A stretch of DNA of 64,000 nucleotides, taken from positions 1,484,001 through 1,548,000 of the forward strand of contig JAFMOC010000159.1 in assembly GCA_019802505.1 (NCBI GenBank), given 5' to 3'. This document shows positions 31,481-42,875 of this stretch, piece by piece. The notes beneath the pieces were generated by a model, which worked only from the letters and a program-made list of their open reading frames with translations, was not told the origin of the DNA and did no database searches. The position numbers and the translations under genes are program-made. Positions within the stretch are counted from its first letter, which is position 1; every line of letters starts with the position of its first letter. The DNA comes from Corydoras sp. C115 (Eukaryota; Chordata; Actinopteri; Siluriformes; Callichthyidae).

Positions 31481-33460
31481 GGGCTTTGGAGTTTGTTTTG
31501 GTTCTTGTGCTGCTTTTGTCCTCTGTTTTGACCGTGTCTGACATGGACATGACATGGAGCCACGGATCCATCGTTTACACCCGTGATCAGTGGCGCTTCG
31601 GAAAACAGCGGTGCTACCTGACATGAGAGCCGACATCCCCCGCGAGCTGATGAGGAAGAGACGCGGTTGCCGTGCCGGAGCTCTACATCGCGCCAGTAGA
31701 AGACGTTATAGACCGGTTCTCCCCTCCATCATCATGGGAAACGTAAGATCTCTTTCCAATAAGATGGATGAGCTAACGGCGCTAACCCGGCACGACAGAG
31801 ACTATCGTGAGTGTAGCATTATGCTGTTTACGGAGACATGGCTAACGCCGCTAACACCGGACACGGTCATCTCTATGGACGGCTTTAAACTCATATGTGC
31901 AGACAGAACGACAGAGAGCGGCAAGAGAAAGGGAGGAGGACTGGCAGTATTTGTGAATGATAGATGGTGTAATTCTGATCACATCACTATTGAAGAACAA
32001 ATCTGCTGCAAGGATGTTGAACTGTTAGCCGTTAGCATGCGACCGCACTACCTCCCGAGGGAATTCTCGCACGCTATCGCTATAGCTGTGTATGTGCCTC
32101 CCTCTGCTGCCACTGCGGCTGCATGTGACGTCATCCATTCGGCGGTGAGCAAACTACAGTCCAAACATCCACAAGCTCTTCTTCTGATCTCCGGGGATTT
32201 CAACCACACTTCTCTGTCTTCTACTCTGCCCACCCTCATACAGTATGTTACCTGTCTCACCAGAGATGACAGAGTATTGGACTTGTTTTATGCCCACACC
32301 AAGGAGGCATATAACTCTGCACCCCTCTCTCCCCTGGGCAAGTCCGATCACAACATGGTTCATCTCCAACCTGTGTATAAATCTCTTGTACACAGAGAAC
32401 CTGCAGTCACCCGCACAGTGAAGAAATAGTCTGAAGAAACAGAGGAGGCACTGAAAGACTGTTTCGATTCAACTATGTGGGAAGTACTGTGTAATCCTCA
32501 TGGGGAGGACATGGATAATCTCACACACTGCATCACAGACTACATAAACTTTTGTGTGGAGAACACTGTACCCACCAAAACGGTTCGGTGTTTCTCCAAT
32601 AACAAACCATGGATCAACCATGAGATGAAAGCTCTCCTAAAAGATAAGAGGAGAGCTTTCAAATCAGGAAACAGGGAGGAGCTGAAAACTGTACAGAAGG
32701 AGCAAAGAAGGAAGATCCGTGAGGGAAAAGCCAAGTACAGGAGAAGAATTGAAGACCAGCTGCAGCAGAACAATGTCAGCGGGATCTGGAAAGGCCCCTA
32801 AGCCATCTCAGGCCACAAAAAAACTCCCAGGTGGTGGGGGACCAGAAATGGGTGAACGACATAAATCTGTTTTTCAATAGGTTTGATCACTCCCCTCCAA
32901 CGACCCTTACACCTCTACTTCAGTCATTGTCTTCAACGACTCAAGTGTACGACCTAGCCATCACCCTCACGGACATCCCCATTAGCACATCAGCTAGTTC
33001 ACAGCCACCGCCCACTGCTCCCAGAAACAGCATACAGACACCTGGAACACCTGATCACTTTCCACCTCCATGCACCAATTTGACCCTTTCAACCATCCAG
33101 GTGAGAAATTAGCTCAGGAAGATGAAGAGGTCCTGTGCGACCAGCTCAGTGGAATCGCTGAATACATGTTCAACATGAGCCTCAAGCTGGGACGCGTTCG
33201 ACAGCTGTGGAAAACATCGTGTGTGGTACCGGTGCCTAAGACTCCACATCCGAAGAACCTGAACAGCTACAGGCCGGTGGCACTGACGTCCCATCTGATG
33301 AAGACACTGGAGAGGCTGGTGCTTATTCATCTTCGCCCACTGGTGAGTTCATCTATGGACCCGCTTCAGTTTGCCTACCGGCCTGGTGTTGGTGTGGATG
33401 ATGCTGTCATCTACCTTCTCCACAGAGCTCTTTCTCATCTGGTGAACCAGGGGAGCATTA
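31481..33460 (+). mobile_element. Rex1-like LINE, 5' part (interrupted by an L2 LINE)
   Basis: A plus-strand non-LTR retrotransposon. Its frame runs up to the palm region of RT, then stops at about 33460 where a minus-strand L2 begins, and resumes at 36396. The clade (CR1/Rex1) is inferred from general resemblance of the reverse transcriptase to fish Rex1/CR1 elements and is not certain. Confidence 0.75.
31590..32801 (+). pseudogene. Rex1-like LINE ORF: endonuclease region
   Basis: The reading contains PSIIMGNVRSLSNKMDELTA, SIMLFTETWLTPLTPDTVIS, KGGGLAVFVNDRWC, LLLISGDFNHTSLSSTLP and SPLGKSDHNMVHLQPVYK. The motifs FTETWL, GDFNH and SDHN are those of an APE-type endonuclease that nicks the target DNA. 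A single TAG at 32427 (after RTVKK, where Trp is usual) interrupts the frame. The reading then continues SEETEEALKDCFDSTMWEVL to QLQQNNVSGIWKG near 32795. Later parts are frameshifted up to PVPKTPHPKNLNSYRPVALT at 33230. Confidence 0.8.
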
Positions 33461-33605
33461 CATTTACATTTACATTTAGTCATTTAGCAGACGCTTTTAT
33501 CCAAACCGACTTACAAATGAGAACACCACAAGTCAGAAGCCATGGAGAAAACCAACTATACTGTAAGTTCATCAACCTGATTGTTATTCGAAGCTGCGCC
33601 CCCCC

Positions 33606-33650
<45 letters not shown>

Positions 33651-36395
33651 ACAGGTATTTGGTAAATAGATGCGTCTTAAGTAGTTTCTTAAAACTGTTT
33701 AGAGATTCTGCCTTACGGACAGAGTTGGGAAGATCGTTCCACCATTTTGCAGTGGTGAACGCCACAGAATGAGAATTAGCTCCTCGGTGAGGTGGAATCG
33801 CCAGGCGACAATCATCACTGGAGCGAAGTGAACGAGTCGGAGTGTATTTTGAAAAGATAGAGTGAAGGTAAGAGGGGGAAGATCCAGAAATGGTTCTGTA
33901 TGCCAGAGTCAGCGACTTGTACTGAATGCGAGCAGCTACAGGAAGCCAATGGAGGGAAGTGACTAATGGAGTGACGTGAGTTCGCTTGGGCTGGTTAAAC
34001 ACGAGTCGGGCTGCAGAGTTTTGAATTAGTTGAAGAGGTCTGATGGTGGAATTTGGGATACCGGCAAGAAGTGCATTACAATAATCAAGCCGGGATAAGA
34101 CTAGGGCTTGAACAAGCAGTTGGGTAGCATGTTCAGTCAGAAAGGGTCTGATCTTCCTTATGTTATAAAGAAGGAATCTACAAGAACGGGCGGTTTTGAT
34201 CACATGATCAGAGAGTTTAAGGTGGGAGTCTATAGTGAACCCAAGGTTCCGGACCGAATCAGTTGGGGAGATTGTGGAGCCATCAATTTGGAAGGTCAGG
34301 TTGTGATGGATTGAGGGTTTAGCAGGGATAATGAGAAGCTCTGTTTTTTCTAAGTTTAATTTGAGATGACGGGCCTTCATCCAGACAGATATGTCGGAGA
34401 GGCATGCAGATACCCGATTTGAGATGGTGGTGTCATCAGGGGCAAACGACAGATGAAGTTGAGTGTCATCAGCATAGCAGTGGTAAGAGAAACCATGCGC
34501 CTGGATGACTGTGCTCAGTGATGTCATGTAAAGAGAGAAGAGGAGAGGACCAAGTACAGAGCCCTGAGGCACGCCAGTGCGTACTTGGTGAGAGTTAGAG
34601 ATCTCCCCATTCCATGACACTTTGAAGGTCCTTCCTGTGAGATAGGATCGGAACCATTCAAGTGTCGTATCAGAAAAGCCTAATTCAGCTAGAGTGGACA
34701 GTAGAATCCGATGATTTACTGTATCAAAAGCTGCTGAAACGTCTAACAAAATGAGGACCGAGGATTGAGATTTGGCTTTGGCAGATTTAAGTGAGTCAAT
34801 CACAGAGAGTAATGCTGTCTCCGTGGAGTGACCACATCTAAAACCGGATTGATTGGGATCGAGGAGATTATTCTGATTAAGAAATTTGGAGACCTGTGTG
34901 GATACCACCCGTTCAAGTGTTTTAGACAGTAAAGGTAAAAGAGAAACAGGTCTGTAGCTCTCGACCAAATTTGGGTTGAGCGTAGGTTTTTTGAGTAGGG
35001 GTTTGACTATGGCTTGTTTAAAACAATTTGGAAAAGTCCCTGACGTGAGAGAGGAGTTAATGATGTGTGTGAGAGCTGGTGTGATGGAGGAGGCAATGGA
35101 TTGAAGAAGGTGGGATGGGATGGAATCAAGGGGGCAAGTAGTTGGGTTACTGGCAAGAAGAATTTTGGAGATGTCAGATTCTGTGACAGGGGAGAAGGAG
35201 GAGAGGGTTGGATGGCTGGATGTGTGAGATGTAGTGCTGTGGAAATGGTGAGTATGAAAGAGTTTGCTGATGCCCTCAATTTTTTCTGTGAAAAAAGTTG
35301 CAAAGACATCAGCTGACAGAGAAGTGTTGGGAGGGGGAGAGGGAGGAGTTAGTAGGGAGTTGAAAGTACTGAATAAGGTGCGGGCATCTGAGATGCATGT
35401 TACCTTGGACTGGAAGAACAAGGATTTCGCAGCAGTTACATCCTTGGAGAAAGTGGCAAGTGAAGACTGGTAAGTTTCTAAGTCTGAAGACAGACCAGAC
35501 TTGCGCCACTTTCTTTCGGCAGAACGAAGCGAAGTACGTTGCTTCCGAAGCGTCTCCGTGAGCCAGGGACTGGATGGAGAACTATGTGTTTTCCTGGTGG
35601 ATTTTGGACAGACCTGATCAAGACATGAAGCCAAGGTGGAGCAGAATGTGCTTGATGCAGTGTTGGTGTCAAGGGTTAAGAAGTTACTGATGCTAGGAAG
35701 GGTATCTGTAACCAAGTCGGCAAAGAGTGTGTTAGAGAGGGCACTAAGATTGTGACGTACCTGAGATGTTTTACTGATGATCACAGGAGAAGGTGGAAGA
35801 GAGACAGAGAACTGTATGAAGAAGTGGTCTGATTCATGAAGTGGAGTGATGTGTATGTCAGAAGAGAGACATGAGCGCGTCATGATGAGGTCGAGCTGGT
35901 TGCCAGCCCGGTGGGTAGCTGAGGTGCGGAGTAGATGGAGGTCCAGGCTGGAGATGAGATCGAGGAACTCAGTGGCGTACGGTCGGTCTAAGTGAATGTT
36001 GAAATCGCCGAGGACAACAAGAGGACAACCATCATCTGGGAGAGATGATAATAGCATATCAAATTCCTCGACAAAGTTATCTAGTTGACCTGGGGGACGA
36101 TAGATGACAAGAAAATGACATTTAACCGGTTCAGTGATTGTCAGTGCATGGAATTCGAATGAGACAGTGTTTGATAAAAGTGTAAGAGGAGAGAATTTCC
36201 ATTTGTGGGTAATAAGCAAACCTGTGCCACCTCCTCTTTTGCCAATACGAGGAGAGTGCGAGAAGTGGAAATTAGTTGAAAGGGCAGCTGGTGTCACGGA
36301 ATTCTCTGGCGAATCCACGTCTCAGTGAGGGCTAAAACCTGAAGACCAGCATGAGCTGCAAAAGCAGGAATGAAATCAGATTTCTTGGTGGCTGA
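33461..36395 (-). mobile_element. L2-clade LINE, nearly complete but 5'-truncated, inside the Rex1-like LINE
   Basis: On the minus strand it starts within the endonuclease (FIPAFAAHAGLQVLALTETW at about 36390-36300) and ends with the fish L2 3' terminus (TGGATAAAAGCGTCTGCTAA) and short ATGTAA repeats at 33461-33480. The tail holds an A-run and a G-run (33600-33645). It separates LVNQGS (33455) from VRNMFFDFSSAF (36402) of the host LINE. No convincing long target duplication is visible. Confidence 0.9.
33650..36318 (-). pseudogene. L2 LINE ORF2: endonuclease and reverse transcriptase
   Basis: About 890 codons are open. Landmarks in order: KRGGGTGLLITHKWKFSPL; LVVLGDFNIHLDRP; ESDHFFIQFSVSLP (endonuclease); SYRPVSLLPLLSKTLERVVS; SGFRCGHSTETALLSVIDSL; LLDVSAAFDTVNHRILLSTL (RT motif A); VPQGSVLGPLLFSLYMTSLS; YHCYADDTQLHLSFAP (catalytic YADD); LHWLPVAARIQYKSLTLAYR; PHRGANSHSVAFTTAKWWND. 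The N-terminal part is cut off and a one-base loss near 36300 (TWIR to PENSV) breaks the frame. At the 3' end no stop codon precedes the A-run, so the frame runs on into poly-Lys and poly-Gly. Apart from that it is unusually intact. Confidence 0.9.
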
Positions 36396-37520
36396 CTGAC
36401 AATTCCGTGAGAAACATGTTCTTTGATTTCTCCAGTGCTTTTAACACCATCCAACCTGGACTTCTGAGGGACAAGCTGGATTTTATCGGAGTGGACAGTC
36501 ACATGACAAACTGGATTATGGACTTCCTAACACATCGACCACAATATGTGAGGGCACAGGACTGTGTGTCTGACTTAGTGGTCTGCAGTACTGGGGCCCC
36601 ACAGGGAACCACCTTGGCACCGTTCCTCCTCACCCTGTACACGGCAGACTTTAAGTACAGCTCACTGAAATGTCACTCACAGAAGTTCTCTGATGACACT
36701 GCTGTTGTCGGTCTCATCACTGATGATGACGACCGGGAATACAGAAAGGTGATTCGGGACTTCGTGGACTGGTGCCTATGTAACCGCCTCCAGATCAACA
36801 CCGCAAAAAGTAAGGAGCTGGTGGTTGATTTTCGTAGGTGCAGTCGCCCTATGCCAACACCGGTGAACATCCAGGGAATGGACATTGAGACGGTGGACTC
36901 TTATAAGTACCTGGGTGTTCACCTTAACACAAAACTGGACTGGTCAGAAAATACCACTGCCCTTTATAAAATAGGACAGAGCAGACTGTATCTGTTGAGG
37001 AGACTAAGGTCGTTTGGGGTGCGGGGGCCACTCCTGAATCCTTTTTTGACACAGTGGTGGCATCAGCCATTTTTTATGGAGTGGTGTGCTGGGGCAGCAG
37101 CATCACAAATGCAGACAGGAACAGACTGGACAAACTAATAAGGAAGGCCAGCTCTGTCCTGGGGGAACGCTTAGACCCAGTGCAGGTGGTGGGAGACAAG
37201 AGTATGCTAAACAAGCTAGCAACTCTTATGGACAATGGATCCCACCCCATGTTTGAGACTCTAGCAGCACTGGGCAGCACCTTCAGTGTCAGGCTACGTC
37301 ATCCGAAGTGTGTCAGGGAGCGTTACCGTAGGTCCTTCATTCCTGCTGCAGTTAGACTGTACAATCAGCACTGCTCTCAGTAACCACTCCAAACCAAACT
37401 AAAATTAACTGTGCAATAAATGTATCATTGATGGTGCAATACATTCCAATCATGTTTGTAATAACTGTCTGCTGCTTAATTAAAATATAAATAACTAAAA
37501 TTAGAAAATTTGATTTTTAT
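36396..37520 (+). mobile_element. Rex1-like LINE, 3' part
   Basis: Continuation of the LINE at 31481. It ends with a 3' UTR holding TGTGCAATAAATGTATC (37411) and fades into AT-rich sequence at about 37520. Confidence 0.75.
36402..37383 (+). pseudogene. Rex1-like LINE ORF: reverse transcriptase C-terminal half
   Basis: The frame reads VRNMFFDFSSAFNTIQPGLL (RT motif A with catalytic D), VCSTGAPQGTTLAPFLLTLY, SQKFSDDTAVVGLITDDDDR (motif C as FSDD), LQINTAKSKELVVDFRRCSR and DSYKYLGVHLNTKLDWSENT. A frameshift near 37040-37060 leads to the last part, SAIFYGVVCWGSSITNADRN and CVRERYRRSFIPAAVRLYN, which ends at a TAA. Only the one late frameshift is seen in this half. Confidence 0.85.
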
Positions 37521-37647
37521 CTTGTCTATATAGATTTCTAACTGTATTTAAATTTTTCCTAGTTTAAATCTCTTTAATGACTGGATACCTTTTCACCCTC
37601 CTCTGTATCTGCTGCTGAGAAATGTGAATTTCCCCACTGTAATAGAG

Positions 37648-38187
37648 CCTTGCCTTGCCTTGCCTTGCCTTGCCTTGCCTTGCCTTGCCTTGCCTTGCCT
37701 TGCCTTGCCTTGCCTTGCCTTGCCTTGCCTTGCCTTGCCTTGCCTTGCCTTGCCTTGCCTTGCCTTGCCTTGCCTTGCCTTGCCTTGCCTTGCCTTGCCT
37801 TGCCTTGCCCTTGCCTTGCCTTGCCTTGCCTTGCCTTGCCTTGCCTTGCCTTGCCTTGCCTTGCCTTGCCTTGCCTTGCCTTGCCTTGCCTTGCCTTGCC
37901 TTGCCTTGCCTTGCCTTGCCTTGCCTTGCCTTGCCTTGCTTGCCTTGCCTTGCCTTGCCTTGCCTTGCCTTGCCTTGCCTTGCCTTGCCTTGCCTTGCCT
38001 TGCCTTGCCTTGCCTTGCCTTGCCTTGCCTTGCCTTGCCTTGCCTTGCCTTGCCTTGCCTTGCCTTGCCTTGCCTTGCCTTGCCTTGCCTTGCCTTGCCT
38101 TGCCTTGCCTTGCCTTGCCTTGCCTTGCCTTGCCTTGCCTTGCCTTGCCTTGCCTTGCCTTGCCTTGCCTTGCCTTGCCTTGCCTTG
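37648..38187. repeat. (CCTTG)n pentanucleotide array, about 108 units
   Basis: 540 bp of almost perfect CCTTG repeats (CAAGG on the other strand). Only two phase changes are seen: one extra C near 37809 and one loss of a C near 37938. It is open in all forward frames and gives spurious repetitive proteins. It borders a LINE fragment on the right. Confidence 0.97.
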
Positions 38188-39147
38188 AAAACAACCTAGT
38201 CTTGAGCCAATGGTTTTTGCTAATTATAGGCCCATTTCTAAACTGCCTTTTATTTTAAAAAAATATAAAATTGTCTATGCCTAGCTGAAATTCTATTTAG
38301 ATGAGCATAATATTCTGGAGGTTTTGCAGTCTGGTTTTAAATCCCTACATAGCATCACATAATTCTTGTGATTTAACTTCTGCATTCGATACAGTGGACC
38401 ACAAAATTTTAATTTTCAGGTTACAGCACTTAGTGGGCATTAGTGGTGGGGCTTTGGAATGGTTTAGGTCCTATCTCACAAATAGAACCTTGTGCGTAAA
38501 TTTTGATGGTTCAAAATCCTCCTCAATGCTCTATCCTAGGACCTCTCCTTTTCTCACTCTATTTGATTCCACTAGGTTCTATTTTAAGAAAACATGGCAT
38601 CTCCTTCCATTGTTATGCGGATGACACCCAAATATATGTCCCACTGAAGAAGAAAGATGCCTTCTCCACTAAACATGTCTTGAGGACATGGTGTTTGGTA
38701 TCAGTGGTTGCTGTGGAGCCCCACCTGTTGACTTGGGCCCCATCACACAGTATGTGAAGGCAACAATTTCTAACTTTGGTTTTAAAATGGACAGTGAATT
38801 TAAACTGGATTGTCAGATCGATGCAGTAGTGAGGTCCTGCTTTTATTATATAAGGCAAGTGGCGAAGGTGAAGTCTGTTTTAGCACAGGAGCATTTTTAA
38901 ACAGTAATGCGTGCCTTCATTACATCTCGGCTGGACTACTATAATGCACTTTATCTTGGAGTCAGCCAGTCCTCCCTCAAATGCCTCCAGTTGGTGCAGA
39001 ATGCACATAACTCCCATCATGGCTTCAATCCACTGGCTGCTTGTGCATTTTAGAGTTCATTTTAAGATTATTTTTTAGTTTTTAAATCTTTAAATGGACT
39101 CGCCCCGCATTACTTATCTGAGTTCCTCCACCTGCATGTGCCTGTAG
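38188..39147 (+). mobile_element. CR1/L2-like LINE fragment, part 1 (interrupted by an ERV)
   Basis: Plus-strand RT fragments: FANYRPISKLPFILKK, EVLQSGFKSLHS, TSAFDTVDHKILIFRLQHLV (motif A), GGALEWFRSYLTNRTLCVNF, SILGPLLFSLYLIPLGSILR, FHCYADDTQIYVPLKKK (YADD), then AFITSRLDYYNALYLGVSQS and NGLAPHYLSEFLHLHVPV. The reading stops at about 39147 and resumes at 42876. It lacks all upstream endonuclease sequence. Confidence 0.8.
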
Positions 39148-40199
39148 TGAAAGATGAACTTGTGTTTCACTACATGAATATCGTGCGTGTATCTAATAAT
39201 GGTTCGCATTATATCATGTTTGGTGTCTATATAATTCTCTCATTAGGATGATACTTATAACGGGTACAGATTTCGGATATAAATTGTTTTTGCAAGCATG
39301 TGACTTTACCAGCCTTTTAAGATGCAGATGCACGAAGGTCACAATGAGAAGACAAGATTATCTCTAACAGAGAGAAAGGGCAACTAGTCCTCACTCATCA
39401 AGTGAGTTCTAGTAAAGCAACTTCCACAAGAACAATAGGGACCCCAAGACGATAAACCAATCAAGGTGAAATGATTAAGTACTGTTGTATCGGACTTGGT
39501 CCCCATCTGATGGCTTCATATCTCTATGCATTCCAAGAGAGTTAGAATATATATTTCAATGATTTTAATTGGTAATCTCATATTTAGGGATATATAAGGG
39601 GTGGAAAAGAGGGTTTGAGAAGGTTTTTTGGTGCCTAAGGCGAGGAAGGGGCAGAGGACAACTCATTCCCATTGTAGCAGAAGATGCAATTTATGTAAGT
39701 GAAATATTATTAACTTTGTATTGTAATCTTTATTAATTATCTTTTTACTTGTAATAAACTTTGTTATTGCTTAAAACTAATGTTCCAGTTGATCTCTTAA
39801 GACCAAAATCAAAGGCTAATATATCTCTTGTTAAATGGTAAAATATAAGCAAATATAAGATTGACCCCTGAGGGATATAAAAATTATCTTTATGATCTAC
39901 ATGTCAATATAGTTTCTGTCCATGTATTAGAGAAGCCTCTGACAGAATTAAGATTTCTGCATGCTTATAAAATACCTCTGAGACAGATATTTTAAAGCTT
40001 AACCATTAGGAAGAATTAACCTATTTAGTGGAAAAGGGCACTCGTGTAACTAAAGTTACCATTTAAAGCATATCTTTGGAGTGAGATATTTTAATTAATT
40101 AAATACGCATTAACCTTCGACCGTCTCCTATTTTCCGATATTTGGTAATGGGATGCGGAACACTTCATTAATATAATAATAATATTCAAATGTCCTACA
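39148..40199 (+). repeat. ERV LTR
   Basis: The putative LTR starts near TGAAAGATGAACTTG and ends CCTACA. TATATAAG at 39591 and AATAAA at 39753 fit a promoter and polyadenylation signal about 160 bp apart, as in the U3-R-U5 plan. There is no second copy for comparison, so the left border is approximate. Confidence 0.65.
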
Positions 40200-40204
40200 G
40201 TTTA

Positions 40205-40222
40205 TGGTGACCTCGTCGTGAT
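40205..40222 (+). other. ERV primer-binding site
   Basis: TGGTGACCTCGTCGTGAT lies five bases after the LTR end. It starts with TGG and has the length and position of a tRNA-complementary site. The tRNA species is not asserted. Confidence 0.65.
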
Positions 40223-40699
40223 GAAGTTTTTTTTGCTAACCTGGTGAACTTAACAATAATTTCAAAAAAGTTCATGAAGGTTTGATTACAATATTATTTT
40301 CACTTTTAAGACGAAACCCGCCAGGTTTCTATTCAACGTGATATTTAATTATATTTTAAGATAGTGCCCGTTGAGTACAATCTGGCGTGATAATTAACTA
40401 CTGCTATTAACACCTTTAAGGGAAACCCTTTTGTCCTCGGTGCTTAAAATCGGGTCAATCCCCAATATCTTTCAGACTTCACCAGCCGATTTTGAGCCAC
40501 AAGACATTCGCATTAAGCCTTAACTTTCTCCAGAATCCCTGAACAAAGCATGCAATTGTCTTTCCTTTGTGCGTGGTCTCTACTGAGGTAAGTCCGAATT
40601 CATTGTACTTTTAGAGATAGGGAAAGAAGTGCACGTAACACATTTGTAGAACAGGTTGGAATACCCAACACGTAGAAAACTCAGACGAGTATATCTGAG

Positions 40700-42190
40700 A
40701 GGTTTTTTAATACACAAATATGGCACAGGGAAAGAACAAGTCAGAGCAGGGAGACTTTTATTAAGACTGGAAAAACGAAGTTCGGGAAACATTAGTTCAA
40801 TTACACGCCGAAGGCCTCAAATTAACAGCCAGCCCTGAGAAATTTTATCAGTGGTACTCCAATACAGGGCATAAATTAGCAACAACTAATAAATTGGCAA
40901 ATTTACTAGGTAAATCCAAAATTAAGCGCCACCGGCTTTTATTTCCTGTCGGATTTTTATTATACAGAGATAGTGAAACCACCGTAGCAGAGTGTAAATT
41001 CAAAATACAGGCGTTACAGGACACCGAGGATCAGCGGTGCAAATTAATAAAGAGCCAAAGAGCTCAAATCAACGACTTTGAATACGACAAACAAAGCTGG
41101 GCCTTACAAACAAAAGCGTTTGACCAAAAATTAACAGCCATAAAAACCGCCCTAAAAAATCATCAAAATTACGCCACAACCCTCGAGAAGTGTTGTAATA
41201 ATGTCGGAGTCCCTAAACTGCCTTTCCGTATCAAAGGGTCGAGGACATGGGGGATGACGAAATTTTTGCGCTTGCAGCTAATGGCGATCTAAAGACACAG
41301 CCCAAAATCGGATCACAGTAATTAAAACAATGACCAGACACAATGGTGAAACGTTCGATGTTAGTAGGCAACTGAACTTTTCAGAATGCATCGCATATGC
41401 AGAAAAGGTGGGGAGCATTTCCTAAAACTGGTCCTTTCGAACCATATTGGAGTGATCTAATGTGGCAAGCCAGCGCATTCTCTTTAGAATTGCGAGATAT
41501 TTGGCAAATTGCACTGACCACAATTCAAGGTGATTTGACATCAAAAGCCCAAACTGATCTTCGTAACGGAACGATCATGAACCGCGCAGAGAGCGAAAGT
41601 AAAAAAAAACTATTAGATCGGTTAAAGAAAGCTCTACTTAATCTTAGGCGTAACGTCCCAGTAGAGTGGAGTCGCATTCTAAACATGAAACAAGGGGATG
41701 AGCCTTTTGAGGTATATGCCGAACAACTCTGGGTAGCTTTCAGAGAGTTCTCAAGAGTAAACAAACCCACTAAAGATCACCACATTCTTTTAGAACAATT
41801 AAAAAAAATAAAAAAATAAAAAAATGCTGGACCGCACATACAAAAAGCCCTTAGTATGGGTGCCAATCCTCCCGTAAACACATTTAATGCAATAGTATCA
41901 TGGGCGATGGATATGGAGCGTCACCAAAATACTAAATAAATAATATTTATTATAATATATATTATAAATAAACGCGTCACAGCGATTCAATGGGCGACTG
42001 AGTGGGAGGTGGAAAACGCAGATAAACGTAAAACTGAGAGGTGGTGTAACTTTTGCTGAAAACCCGGGCACACTCTAGAGGAGTGTTTTGAACGCGAGAT
42101 GTGGACAGGCAACAGTCGCCAAATCTCAGGCTTCCGGGGGAAAGAGGTCAGAAAGGACAAAAGGTCCGAATTCTCTAAATCTGGCGGGAA
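40700..42190 (+). pseudogene. ERV gag remnant
   Basis: Fragments in different frames: a coiled-coil-rich piece (40894-41292, with LQDTEDQRCKLIKSQRAQIN) and a capsid-like piece (41397-41819) with FEPYWSDLMWQASAFSLELR, DIWQIALTTIQGDLTSKAQT and PVEWSRILNMKQGDEPFEVY. A nucleocapsid knuckle follows at 42040-42090: CNFC-stop-KPGHTLEEC, in which a TGA replaces a residue inside the zinc knuckle. Gag proteins form the virus core; this one is broken by several frameshifts and stops. Confidence 0.7.
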
Positions 42191-42359
42191 CATTTCAGCG
42201 CGCTATAACAAAACATACGGCAAAATGTTAGCTGATTTCACCAAACGCCTAGAAGCGACCGAAAACACTAATGCCAACGCAAAAACGTTTGAGAAAACTA
42301 TTGAAAAACCAACCTATCTGTCGGCAGTATTATACGTTCTGCAAACCGTATTAAAATTA

Positions 42360-42875
42360 GAGCCAACCTTGGAGGCCGGTTATGTGATGTGCTCATTGAT
42401 ACGGGAGCTCCCTGCTCGTGCACCGACCTACCTTTGCCCCTGACTAGTGAAAAAGTGACTGGTATAGACGACAGCCACATGTACCGCGCTGAGTCGTTTA
42501 GATATAGGGGCGATAATTATTGAAGAACGGTTCTGGTATTTACCGGGTAACTCAGAGGGTACTGTGTTAGGAATGGACATTATGCAAAAATATGGTTTTG
42601 TCATTCACTGCTTAGAAAAGCAGATTGAAATGTTTTCAAACAAAACCACTGGGACTGATTTAAGACCCACCATTTTGCGCATTATGTCCATCACTGAAAC
42701 AGATCCTAGTCAGCAACTAAAAAATAAGTATGAAAATATCTGGGCAAAAGATAAAACCGACTGTGGTAAAGTTGAAATGGAGGTGTGTATTGACAGCAAG
42801 CCACACACTCCGCAAAAACAATATAAAATAAAACCAGAAGCTGAAGCAGCAGTTCACCAAATCTACGATGCCCCA
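42360..42875 (+). pseudogene. ERV protease and start of pol
   Basis: In one frame the reading gives CDVLIDTGAPCSCTDLPLPL, with D-T-G-A as the retroviral aspartic protease active site. In another it gives NSEGTVLGMDIMQKYGFVIH, the protease end, followed by IWAKDKTDCGKVEMEVCIDS and QKQYKIKPEAEAAVHQIYD, the usual opening of retroviral RT. The sequence ends there, before any RT catalytic motif. Frames change several times. Confidence 0.75.

Larger units (their letters stand above)
39148..42875 (+). mobile_element. Endogenous retrovirus fragment (class I-like), 5' LTR to start of RT
   Basis: A 3.7-kb piece of an old retrovirus in a LINE: one LTR (39148-40199), a primer-binding site, gag, protease and the first residues of pol. 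Env, most of pol and a 3' LTR are absent. The piece ends abruptly at 42875 where the LINE resumes. It is degenerate throughout. Class I (gamma/epsilon-like) is inferred from the LTR layout, the single knuckle and pol opening; it is not certain. Confidence 0.75.

Noticed and set aside
33556..36318. A 920-codon open frame that could be taken for a host gene
   Set aside because: It contains endonuclease and reverse transcriptase motifs of an L2 LINE, and its last residues are homopolymer translation.
37574..38258. Long open frames of ALPCL / KARQG-type repeats on both strands
   Set aside because: They are translations of the (CCTTG)n array, which is open in several frames by composition; no gene evidence.
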